64,000 bases of DNA from NCBI GenBank assembly GCA_020852515.1, contig JADZAS010000013.1:434001-498000 (forward strand), given 5' to 3'. The notes under the pieces were generated by a model. The model saw nothing but the letters and a program-made list of their open reading frames with translations. It ran no database searches and had not been told where the DNA came from. Shown piece after piece: positions 17,345 to 25,680 of this stretch (the stretch's first letter is position 1; every line of letters starts with the position of its first letter). Position numbers and translations under genes: made by a program. Source of the stretch: Phycisphaerales bacterium (GTDB lineage Bacteria; Planctomycetota; Phycisphaerae; Phycisphaerales; UBA5793).

Positions 17345-18022
17345 TTAAGGCTGCGGAACGCCGCCTGCGGCTTTCCAGGCGTCATCGAGCGTGCCGAGGT
17401 ATTTCGCCGGCTCGGCTTCGAATTTCTTGATGCAGCCCTTGCAGCAGAATCGCACGAGGTGGTTGTTGTACACCTTGTCGATGGGCTCGCCCATGCTGCC
17501 GAGTTCTTCGCCGGACACGACGCAGGTCTGCAGCGGATACGTCTTGCCCTGCCGCTCGATTACGGCCTTGTCGAGTCTGTCCAGCGTGGGTTTGGGGTCC
17601 TTCTCGAATGTGCCGACGCACTTTTCGCAGCAGAAGCGCACCAGGCGGTTGTTGTAGACGTAGTCCACAGGCTCACCCATGCCGCCGAGGTCTTCGCCAG
17701 AGATGGGGCAGGTCGCCAGCGGGTAGTACGGCGTCTGGGCTTCGATGATCTTCTCATCGATCTTCTTCCAGTAGCCGGCCTTGTCCGCCTCGAACTTCTT
17801 GATGCAGCTCTTGCAGCAGAAGCGGACCTCGCGGCCGTCGTAGGTCTTGACGATGGGATCGCCCATGGAGCCGAGCTTTTCGCCCGAGACGGGACAGGTG
17901 TCCAGCGGGTAGGGATCGGATTTAATCTCCTTCGACGGATTCTGGACGGCGGCGCCGAGGCCGGCGATGCCGAGCAGGGTGCAGCCGAGCAGTGCGGCGG
18001 CGGTGTTGCGAATGCGGTTCAT
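17345..18022 (-). CDS. Secreted protein with three TRASH/YHS-like metal-binding repeats
   Basis: The protein is 225 residues with a signal peptide (to about residue 25). It has three tandem repeats of about 60 residues, each YPL-x-TC-x-x-SGE-x-LG-x-MG, then VRFCC-x-x-C-x-x-x-FE. The repeats span about 37-92, 98-155 and 162-218. Each repeat supplies a Cys before SG and a CCxxC cluster, a TRASH-like site expected to bind Cu or another thiophilic metal. The same repeat forms the C-terminus of the adaptor protein encoded upstream in this operon. AAAGGAG precedes the ATG. It is probably a periplasmic metal buffer or chaperone for the efflux pump. Confidence 0.8.
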   Translation of the reverse strand: MNRIRNTAAALLGCTLLGIAGLGAAVQNPSKEIKSDPYPLDTCPVSGEKLGSMGDPIVKTYDGREVRFCCKSCIKKFEADKAGYWKKIDEKIIEAQTPYYPLATCPISGEDLGGMGEPVDYVYNNRLVRFCCEKCVGTFEKDPKPTLDRLDKAVIERQGKTYPLQTCVVSGEELGSMGEPIDKVYNNHLVRFCCKGCIKKFEAEPAKYLGTLDDAWKAAGGVPQP

Positions 18023-18073
18023 CGGATTCTCCTTTGAAGATGTGGCGGATGGCCATTGTGGATTGAAGCGGCG

Positions 18074-21000
18074 TCAACGCGGCGCCGCGCGGTTTTCGTG
18101 AAACTGTCGATGCAGCGCGATGCGCTTGGCGAGATAGAACAGCGGCGGGTAGATAAGCAGCTCGAGCAGGAAACTGGTTGCCAGTCCGCCGATCATCGGC
18201 GCGGCGAGACGTCGCATGGTGTCGGCGCCGGCGCCCGTGGCCCAGAGCAGCGGGACCAGGCCGATGAAGGTGGTCATCACCGTCATTGTCTTGGGCCGGA
18301 TGCGCTGCACGGCCCCGTCGTGGATGGCCCACCAGAGATCGTCGGCGTTGCGCATGCGCCCTTGCTGCGTGAAGCGCTCGAAACTGTTGTCGAGATAGAG
18401 CAGCATGACCAGCCCGGTCTCGGCGTCGAGACCGGCCAGCGCAATCACGCCGACCCACACCGCCAGCGAGAGGTTGTAATCCAGCAGATAGAGCAGCCAC
18501 ACCGCGCCCACGAGGCTGAAGGGCACCGCCAGCAGCACAATCCCGACGCGCAGCCAGCTGTGCGTCGCGAGGTAGAGCAGCAGGACGATGAGCACGCCCG
18601 CGACCGGCACCACGATCATCAGCCGCGCCCGCGCCGCCTGCATGTATTCGTACTGGCCGGACCAGACGATGCTGTAACCCGACGGCAGCGCGACCTGCCG
18701 CGCCACCGCCTGCTGAGCGTTGCGCACGTACGTGCCGACGTCGATGCCGGCGATGTCCACGAACACCCAGCTTGTCAGGCGGGCGTTTTCGCTCTTGATC
18801 ATCGGCGGGCCCTTGTGGATCACGAAGTCGGCCAGTTGCCCGAGCGGAATCTGCGCGCCGCCCGGCGTGGCGACGAGCGTCTGCTTGAGCGCATCGATGT
18901 TGTCGCGCAATTCATGGGGGTAGCGGACATTGATCGGATAGCGCTGCAGTCCTTCGACGGTGCTGCCCAGCTTCATGCCGCCCAGCGCCGTCATGATGAC
19001 ATCCTGCACGTCGGCGACGAGCATGCCGTAGCGTGCGATGGCATCGCGGTTGATGACGATGTCGAAATAGTTGCCGCCGACGCTCTTTTCCGGGAAGGCG
19101 CTGGTGGTGTACTGGCCGGTGCCCTCGGCCGTCTTGATGACGGTGGCGATTTCATCGGCAAGGCGGGCCAGTGTGCCCAGGTCGGGCCCCATGACTTTGA
19201 CGCCCACGGGTGTCTTGATGCCGGTGCTGAGCATGTCGATGCGGGTCTTGATGGGCATCGTCCACGAATTGGTCAGGCCGGGGATCTGGACTACGTCGTT
19301 GAGACCCTGAACGTGCGCACCATCCGGGAGCACGTAGCCATAGACGAGTTCGGCGGTGGTGATGGGGCGCGCCTCGCCAAAGAGCCATCGGCCGAGCCAG
19401 CGCGTGCCCCGCGGCCAGTGCTCGAACGTCACCGGCACGTGGCGCCACTGCGTCTTGTCGCGCTCCAGGGTGATGGTCGTTTCGATCATGCTCGGCGGCG
19501 CAGGGTCGGTGGCGGTGTCGGCCCGGCCGACCTTGCCCATCACGCTGACCACTTCGGGGATCTGCATGATGAGTTTGTCGGTCTGCTGAAGCAGCTCGCG
19601 GGCTTTGCCCATGCTGATGCCCGGGTCGGTGGTGGGCATGTAGAGCAGGTCGCCTTCTTCGAGAGGGGGCATGAATTCGCTGCCCAGACCGGGGAACGCT
19701 TGAGTGAGAGCGGGGAAGCGCTGCGCCGCCTCGTCACCGAAGAGTCGCTGGAAGCCCAGCAGCGGCACGGCCGTGCTCGCGACGAGCAGCGCCGCGGCCA
19801 GAAGCACGATCCAGCGGAAGCGCATGACCAGCACAAACAGCGGGTGGTACACTCCCTGCAGGATCCACGAGATCGGATTGGCGCGCTCGTGGATGATCTT
19901 CTGCGGCACGAGCAGCATGCCCATGAACACGATCCAGCCGATCGCAAGCCAGAGGCGATACACCTCCCACGCGCCCAGCGGCGCGGTCCAGAGGATCGCC
20001 GCCGGGATGAACATGGCCGCGAGCGTGATCGCCGCATTGCGCCACATCCCCCACTGCTTCGGCAGGACGCGCGGCGTGATGAAATAGGTCATGAGCACGG
20101 GGATGATCGTCACGGCCAGCAGCGAGGCCGAGCCCATCGCAAACGTCTTCGTCCACGCGAGGGGCTTGAACATGCGCCCGCTCTGCTCGCCGAGCACGAA
20201 GATCGGCAGGAACGAGACGGTGATGATGAGCAGGCTGAAGAACAGGCTCGGCCCCACTTCGCGCGCCGCTTCGGCGATGATGAGGCGCCGGTCGCGCGGC
20301 TCGGCCGGCTCGCCCGCGGCCGCCGCCTCGTGCAGACGCTCTTCCTCGCGATCGAGGTGCTTGTGGGCGTTCTCGACCATCACGATGGAGCTGTCCACCA
20401 TCACGCCGATGGCGATGGCGATCCCGCCCAGGCTCATGATGTTGGCGTCGATGCCCAGGATGTACATGAGCACGATGCTCGCCAGCACGCCGGTGGGCAC
20501 GACGAATACGGCCACGAGTTCGCTGCGCGCGTGCAGCAGGAACAGGATGCACACGAGACCGACGACGATGATCTCCTCCACGAGGGTGTGCTGGAGCGTG
20601 CGCACCGCGCGGTCGATCAGATCGGATCGATCATAACCGACGCGAACGGCCACGCCGGGCGGCAGGCCGCGCTCGAGTTCGGCGAGTTTGGCTTTGACGC
20701 GCTCGATGGTCTCGCTGGCGTTTTGGCCGAAGCGCATGACGACGATGCCGCCGACGGCTTCGCCCTGGCCATTCCACTCGGCGATGCCGCGGCGGATCTC
20801 CGGCCCGAGGCGCACTTCGGCCACGTCGCGCAGGTAGACGGGCCGGCCCTGCGGACTCGACGCCAGAGCGATGCCGCCGAGTTCATCGAGCACGCGCTGC
20901 GTGCGCACCGCCTCGACGGATTCGCCGCGACTCTCGATGCCGGCGCGCTCTTCGGCGCTGAGCGTGCCGAGGTAGCCCAGGCCGCGCACCATGTACTCGG

Positions 21001-21841
21001 TCTCGCTCATCTCGATAAGCCGGCCGCCGACATCAACGTTTGAGCCCTGGATAGCCTGCTTCACGCGCGAGAGCGGCACATCAAACGCGAGCAGCCGCAC
21101 CGGATCGACGACGACCTGATACTGCTTGACAAACCCGCCCACGGGGGCCACTTCGCTCACGCCTTCGACGGCGGTCAGTTCGAATCGCAGATACCAGTCC
21201 TGCAGACTGCGCAAGCCCGCGAGATCGACCTCCGGCTCGGCCAGCGGCGCGCCATCCAGCGGACACTCCTCCATGCCGTCGAAGGTGCGCGCGCGCTCCA
21301 GCCGCTCGCGCGCCTCGGCGGGCGCATCATCCGGCTCCGCATACCACACATCCTCGACGGGATCATGCCACAGTCCCTGCGGATGCTCCGGGCAGTAGCG
21401 CCCCGTGACGAGCACGTACTCGTAGGCCCAGCCGACGCCGGTTGCGTCGGGTCCGAGTTGGGGCGAGACGCCCTCGGGCAAACGCGCGCTGACGGAACTG
21501 AGTTGTTCGAGCACGCGGCTGCGGGCCCAGTACATGTCCGTGCCATCTTCGAAGATGATGTAGACGAAACTCGAGCCGAACATGCTGTAGCCGCGCACCA
21601 CCTTGGCCAGGGGCACGGCAAGCATGGCGGTGGTCAGCGGATAGGTCACCTGGTCTTCGACGATCTGCGGCGCCTGGCCGGGGTACTCGGTCCGGATCAC
21701 CACCTGCACGTCGGAGAGATCGGGAATCGCATCGACGGTGATGTGCTGCGCCGACCAGATGCCGGCGCCGATAAGGCACGCCGTGAGCAGCACGACGAGC
21801 AGTCGATTGGCGATGCACCAGTCGATGAGGCGAGCGATCAT
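18074..21841 (-). CDS. cusA: CusA/CzcA-type heavy-metal RND efflux pump
   Basis: The 1255-residue inner-membrane protein should be the proton-driven pump of a tripartite metal exporter. N-terminal helix, then DAIPDLSDVQVVI, PLTTAMLAVP and VRGYSMFGSSFVYIIFEDGT are classic for the heavy-metal RND group. The middle contains IAIAIGVMVDSSIVMVENAH. Unusual is an insertion at about residues 147-212, between the porter segment EYVLV and the LQDWYLRFEL block. It contains RYCPEHP and EECPLDGAPL, a Cys pair resembling a heavy-metal-binding ribbon. Start and upstream stop overlap (ATGA). Cu/Ag specificity is likely from the neighbours but not proven. Confidence 0.92.
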   Translation of the reverse strand: MIARLIDWCIANRLLVVLLTACLIGAGIWSAQHITVDAIPDLSDVQVVIRTEYPGQAPQIVEDQVTYPLTTAMLAVPLAKVVRGYSMFGSSFVYIIFEDGTDMYWARSRVLEQLSSVSARLPEGVSPQLGPDATGVGWAYEYVLVTGRYCPEHPQGLWHDPVEDVWYAEPDDAPAEARERLERARTFDGMEECPLDGAPLAEPEVDLAGLRSLQDWYLRFELTAVEGVSEVAPVGGFVKQYQVVVDPVRLLAFDVPLSRVKQAIQGSNVDVGGRLIEMSETEYMVRGLGYLGTLSAEERAGIESRGESVEAVRTQRVLDELGGIALASSPQGRPVYLRDVAEVRLGPEIRRGIAEWNGQGEAVGGIVVMRFGQNASETIERVKAKLAELERGLPPGVAVRVGYDRSDLIDRAVRTLQHTLVEEIIVVGLVCILFLLHARSELVAVFVVPTGVLASIVLMYILGIDANIMSLGGIAIAIGVMVDSSIVMVENAHKHLDREEERLHEAAAAGEPAEPRDRRLIIAEAAREVGPSLFFSLLIITVSFLPIFVLGEQSGRMFKPLAWTKTFAMGSASLLAVTIIPVLMTYFITPRVLPKQWGMWRNAAITLAAMFIPAAILWTAPLGAWEVYRLWLAIGWIVFMGMLLVPQKIIHERANPISWILQGVYHPLFVLVMRFRWIVLLAAALLVASTAVPLLGFQRLFGDEAAQRFPALTQAFPGLGSEFMPPLEEGDLLYMPTTDPGISMGKARELLQQTDKLIMQIPEVVSVMGKVGRADTATDPAPPSMIETTITLERDKTQWRHVPVTFEHWPRGTRWLGRWLFGEARPITTAELVYGYVLPDGAHVQGLNDVVQIPGLTNSWTMPIKTRIDMLSTGIKTPVGVKVMGPDLGTLARLADEIATVIKTAEGTGQYTTSAFPEKSVGGNYFDIVINRDAIARYGMLVADVQDVIMTALGGMKLGSTVEGLQRYPINVRYPHELRDNIDALKQTLVATPGGAQIPLGQLADFVIHKGPPMIKSENARLTSWVFVDIAGIDVGTYVRNAQQAVARQVALPSGYSIVWSGQYEYMQAARARLMIVVPVAGVLIVLLLYLATHSWLRVGIVLLAVPFSLVGAVWLLYLLDYNLSLAVWVGVIALAGLDAETGLVMLLYLDNSFERFTQQGRMRNADDLWWAIHDGAVQRIRPKTMTVMTTFIGLVPLLWATGAGADTMRRLAAPMIGGLATSFLLELLIYPPLFYLAKRIALHRQFHENRAAPR

Positions 21842-23463
21842 GGCTCGCCTCCCCCGCTGCGCTCCTCAAGGAGCCGAATGTACTTCTCCGGATCGGCCTC
21901 GAAGTCATCGAAACAGGATTCGCAACAGAAGAGAAGTTCGCGGCCCTTGTAAGCGCGGCGGATGGGATCGCCCATCGAGCCGAGGCGCGCATCGCTCACC
22001 ACGCAGATATCCAGCGGATAAGGCGTCAGTTCTTCGCCCGGCTCGGGCTCGCGCAGCACGCGGTCCTCGGGCGCGGGAGGCGGCGTGACGGCGGGCTGGC
22101 CGGTGATCATCCTCGCCAGGCTCTCGCGCATCCGCGCTTCGCTGTCGAGCAGGAACTGGCCGCTGGTGACCACCATCTCGCCGACCTGCAGGCCTTCGAG
22201 CACCTCGACCATGCCGCCTTCGGTTTGAATGCCCATGACGACGTCGCGCGGCTCGAATCGCCCCTTCCCGAGGCTCACGAAAGCAACGCTCCGCTCGCCG
22301 GTGTCGATGATGGCGGCGCGCGGCGCCAGCGGCTGATCCGTGGCGATGGTGTTGCGCAGTTCGATCTGCGCGAACATGCCCGGCTTGAGCAGCAGGTCGG
22401 GGTTGTCAAACTCCAGCCGCACGCTCGCCTGGCGCGTCTGCTCGTTCAGGTAGGGATAGATATAGATCACGCGGCCTTCGAGCGATTGGCCCGGCAGATA
22501 GGACAGCGTCATCGTGGCGGTGTCGCCGACACGGACGAACGGCAACTGGTACTCATAGAGTGACGCCTGCACCCACACCTGGCTCAGGTCCGCGACCTGG
22601 TAGATGCGCATGCCCGGATCGACGCGCATGCCTTCGTTGGCGCGCTTGGCAGTCACGATCCCGCCGAACGGGCTGAGCACCGTCATGGTCTTGGTCGGCT
22701 CACCGCGCTGCTCGAGCGCTTCGATCTGCCCGGGCGTTACGTCGAAATACTCGAGTTGCACGCGGGCATCGCTGATGAGGCGTTCCACGTCGATACCCGA
22801 ATCGGGCAGCAGCTCTGACACGTTCTTGCCGCGCATTTCAAGAGCGGAGAGGTACTCCGCCTGCGATGCGTACAGTTGCGGCGAGTAGAGATCAAAGAGC
22901 GGCTCGCCTGCCTGCACGCGCGCGCCTTCGTAGTCGACGTACAACTTCTCGATCCAGCCGGCGACCTTGACGTTGACGTCGCGCACGCGGGTTTCGTCAT
23001 ATTCAACGCTGCCGACCGTGCGCACCGTCCGCACCACCGGGCCGCTGACGACCGGCGCGATGCGCACGCCGATGTTCTGGGTGACCACGGGGTCGATGCT
23101 GATCTCGCCGGTGAACTTGCTCGGGTCGAGCGGCACGAGGTCCATGTGGCAGATGGGGCACAGGCCCGGCTCGGGCAGGATGACCCAGGGGTGCATGCCG
23201 CAGGTATAGAAGTCGGCCTGGGCCGCAGGTTCGTCGTGCTGGGCATGTTCATCGTGCGCACCGTCGCCCAGCCATCGCTGGGCTTGCTGCCGGGCCGCGG
23301 GGCCCCAGAGCGTGCCGATGGCCAGCCCGGCCAGCACCGCCAGCGCGACCAGCAGCATGATCCACAGGCGCGGCCCTCGCGGCGGCTTGCGGCTCGGCGG
23401 CGGCGCTTTGGCGGATGCCGGCTTGGCTCCACCTGGCGAATCTGCTTTTTCAGGTGTGTTCAT
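21838..23463 (-). CDS. cusB: CusB-type periplasmic adaptor with N- and C-terminal metal-binding domains
   Basis: The protein has 541 residues: one membrane anchor near residues 32-52, a heavy-metal-binding domain at about 77-112 (YTCGMHPWVI, then CPICHMDLVP), the membrane-fusion core (VNVKVAGWIEKLYVDYEG; helical hairpin with PQLYASQAEYLSALE; barrel PFGGIVTAKRANEG) and a C-terminal TRASH-like domain at about 478-530 (YPLDICVVSDARLGSMG, LLFCCESC). That last domain is a fourth copy of the repeat in the secreted protein at 17345. Having metal sites at both ends suggests staged transfer of metal to the pump. It overlaps both neighbours by four bases. Confidence 0.9.
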   Translation of the reverse strand: MNTPEKADSPGGAKPASAKAPPPSRKPPRGPRLWIMLLVALAVLAGLAIGTLWGPAARQQAQRWLGDGAHDEHAQHDEPAAQADFYTCGMHPWVILPEPGLCPICHMDLVPLDPSKFTGEISIDPVVTQNIGVRIAPVVSGPVVRTVRTVGSVEYDETRVRDVNVKVAGWIEKLYVDYEGARVQAGEPLFDLYSPQLYASQAEYLSALEMRGKNVSELLPDSGIDVERLISDARVQLEYFDVTPGQIEALEQRGEPTKTMTVLSPFGGIVTAKRANEGMRVDPGMRIYQVADLSQVWVQASLYEYQLPFVRVGDTATMTLSYLPGQSLEGRVIYIYPYLNEQTRQASVRLEFDNPDLLLKPGMFAQIELRNTIATDQPLAPRAAIIDTGERSVAFVSLGKGRFEPRDVVMGIQTEGGMVEVLEGLQVGEMVVTSGQFLLDSEARMRESLARMITGQPAVTPPPAPEDRVLREPEPGEELTPYPLDICVVSDARLGSMGDPIRRAYKGRELLFCCESCFDDFEADPEKYIRLLEERSGGGEP

Positions 23464-24917
23464 GGTTGCGGCTCCTGGGTCTGGGCGGATTGCTCGCGGT
23501 CCTGCGGATTCGTCGCGACCGGCTGCCGCGGCACGTCACGCCCTATCGCCGATTCGAGCTGCGCCACGCTGCGCTCGAGCGAGGCGAGCGATGACTCGTA
23601 CATGAGTTGAAAGTTGATGACCTTGCGCCAGTTGTCGATGAGGTTGAGGAACGGCACCGTGCCCGCGCGATAGCCGTTCAGCGACGCCTGCACCGTCCGC
23701 TCGGATTCGGGCACGATCACGTCGCGCAGCAGCAGCGCCTGCTTCTGCTGCGCTTCGATGCGAGCCAACGCATCGCGCACCTGGAAGGCGATGCGATTCC
23801 GCTCGCCGGCGAGCGACGCGGAAGTCTCGATGAGACCGCGCGTCGCTTCGCGTTCAGCGGCGGAGAGGCGGTCATTCCAGATCGGCAGGTTGGCGCTGAA
23901 TGAAAGCCACCACTGGTCGCGTCCGTTGGCGAGCATGGAGAGGCCCTCATCATCGACGGCGTTGTACGTCACGCCGACGGTGAGATCGGGATACCGCCCC
24001 AGACGCGCCTGCTCGCGCTGCTCGCGAAACTGGACGAGTCGCTCGCGCACGGCGGCGATCTCGGGGCTCGACTCCTCCGCCAGGGCCAGCAGCTGGTCGA
24101 GTTCGAGCACGAGTTGCGACAGTTCGATCGGCGGCGGATCGGCAATCGGAGTGTCCACGTCTCGATCGAGTTGGCTGTTGAGCATCGCCGCCGCGCTCGT
24201 GCGGTTCTGGCGAAGGGCGATGAGTTCGGATTCGAGATTGCCCAGTTCAACGGAGATGCGCAGAGCCGCCTCCTGGCTCGCCCCGCCGGTGCGGATGCTC
24301 GCGCCCACCGCATCGCGCACAAGCCCGAGCAGCGAGCGGCTCCGCTCGGTCGCGTCGATGGCCCTCACCGCGTAGTAGAGGCTCCAGTACGCCTGCCTCG
24401 TGTCCGCCATGACGCCCAGCCGCACGCGCTGCAGGTCCTGCTCGGCGATGGCGACGTCCTGCTGGGCGATGCGGCCGAGGTTGTCGAGTTTGCCGGGAAA
24501 CGGCAGGCGCTGGCTCAGGCTGGTCATCAGCCCGACTTCGCCTGCGGCCGTCTCGGCCATGGCCCCGACCGGCGAAATCATGAACATCGGATCCTCCAGG
24601 CTCGTCACCTGCGCAATGCGCTCGCGCAATCGCAGGACGCGCTGCTCGGCGGCGAGGATGGCTGGATGCCGCTGCACAGCCGCCTGCACGTAGTCTTCCA
24701 CTCCCGGCGACTCGGGCAGCGCGGCCAGCGTCTGGTCCGCCACTACTTCGCCCGGTTCGGCGCGCTGGAGTACTTCGAGTTCGGCGGGCGTGACACGATC
24801 CAGATCGTGGATCGCAAAGCGCGTGGCCGGTCCGTCGAGCGGACCTGATGAGCAGGCGCTCATCGCGCACGCGACTCCGGCCGCGGCGCTGCATGCGCTC
24901 AGTTTTCTGCTTTTCAT
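23460..24917 (-). CDS. cusC: TolC/CusC-like outer-membrane efflux lipoprotein
   Basis: The 485-residue outer-membrane channel of the tripartite pump has a lipoprotein signal ending in AMSAC, with Cys about residue 22. Two OEP repeats follow, rich in alpha-helical heptads (EDPMFMISPVG, QRLPFPGKLDNLGRIA, YRAGTVPFLNLIDNWR). The last is a typical CusC-class C-terminal repeat. The ATG at 24917 has GAGG six bases upstream and starts the lipoprotein signal; in-frame codons further upstream would spoil it. The C-terminal Gln/Pro-rich tail is disordered. Confidence 0.88.
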   Translation of the reverse strand: MKSRKLSACSAAAGVACAMSACSSGPLDGPATRFAIHDLDRVTPAELEVLQRAEPGEVVADQTLAALPESPGVEDYVQAAVQRHPAILAAEQRVLRLRERIAQVTSLEDPMFMISPVGAMAETAAGEVGLMTSLSQRLPFPGKLDNLGRIAQQDVAIAEQDLQRVRLGVMADTRQAYWSLYYAVRAIDATERSRSLLGLVRDAVGASIRTGGASQEAALRISVELGNLESELIALRQNRTSAAAMLNSQLDRDVDTPIADPPPIELSQLVLELDQLLALAEESSPEIAAVRERLVQFREQREQARLGRYPDLTVGVTYNAVDDEGLSMLANGRDQWWLSFSANLPIWNDRLSAAEREATRGLIETSASLAGERNRIAFQVRDALARIEAQQKQALLLRDVIVPESERTVQASLNGYRAGTVPFLNLIDNWRKVINFQLMYESSLASLERSVAQLESAIGRDVPRQPVATNPQDREQSAQTQEPQP

Positions 24918-25052
24918 TGGGAACCTCTTCCCGAACATCAGTTCAGTGCGCATCGCCACTGCGGCGCGCAGGATCAGCCGCGAACCGCACACCAAGCGGA
25001 ACCGATGCTGCCTGAGAAAGTCGTGATTAGGTCAGCGCCGTCAGGGCGCGAT

Positions 25053-25072
25053 CACTGCCTGGGGCGGCAGTG
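25053..25072. repeat. Inverted repeat in the leader between the Cys-rich gene and the outer-membrane gene
   Basis: CACTGCC and GGCAGTG form a seven-base stem around TGGGGC. It lies in the 214-base gap in the efflux operon and has no T tract on either side, so it is more likely an mRNA structure than a terminator. Confidence 0.35.
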
Positions 25073-25131
25073 CAGCGCAGCGAGTCGGCGTGCACGAATC
25101 TCCATGCGCGCACCTTCTCCGCGACGCGGCG

Positions 25132-25521
25132 CTACGTGCGCCAGACGCCTTTGAGCGCCTGAACAGTGTTGTGGGAAGGAGGGCTGATGACGCGCTGCCG
25201 AGGCGTCCGAGTCGCAAGGCTCAGAGCCGGCTGCGGAAGAATGGCCGTTGCGGAAGCGGCGGGCATCTGCAGATCAACGCGCGTGTCCCGCGGCTGCGGA
25301 GCCGGCGAGACCGGGGCCCGGCGCCCGGAATGAGCCTGGCAGGCGCAGTCGGCCTCAGTGGGAGGCGGAGTCGCGGGCTCATCGCAGCATGACGGCGCCT
25401 GCGGCGCGCAGCAGGCCATCTGGCAATCCGCCGACATGTCGGTCGGACGCGCATCGACGGCGCCCGGCAACCAGAGTTGCGCCAGCAGCAGGCCGAGGAT
25501 GATCGTCAGAGACCACTTCAT
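25132..25521 (-). CDS. Small Cys-rich exported protein heading the metal efflux operon
   Basis: The protein is about 129 residues with a signal peptide (KWSLTIILGLLLAQLWLPGA). Seven Cys residues occur within some 36 positions, mostly paired: ADCQMACC, then PSCCDEP, then ADCACQ. The rest is Pro/Ala/Arg-rich and probably unstructured. The Cys pairs suggest a periplasmic metal-binding or sensor peptide for the pump operon downstream. ATG 25521 is preferred over a TTG at 25533. I do not recognise the family. Confidence 0.6.
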   Translation of the reverse strand: MKWSLTIILGLLLAQLWLPGAVDARPTDMSADCQMACCAPQAPSCCDEPATPPPTEADCACQAHSGRRAPVSPAPQPRDTRVDLQMPAASATAILPQPALSLATRTPRQRVISPPSHNTVQALKGVWRT

Positions 25522-25532
25522 GGCACGGACCA

Positions 25533-25538
25533 ATTATA
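25533..25538 (-). promoter_or_regulatory. Putative -10 box of the metal efflux operon
   Basis: A perfect TATAAT on the minus strand lies 11 bases before the ATG of the Cys-rich gene. No good -35 is visible. The leader would be very short. Confidence 0.45.
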
Positions 25539-25680
25539 CGCGGCTCCATCCGCATCGCCCGCAGGAGCACGGGGTCTGGACTCCCTATTCACCAAAGTTC
25601 GGCCAGCCAGGCGGCGGCCTTGACGGCGCGGCTACCGGATCATCGCGCCCGACGGTTATCGGGGCAGCGCGGCCGCTCCA

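Noticed and set aside
18056-21043. Plus-strand open frame of almost 1000 codons opposite the cusA-like gene
   Set aside because: It is the complement of a strongly conserved RND pump. The translation is rich in His, Asp and Arg in a way typical of antisense of GC-rich genes, with no motif or ribosome site.
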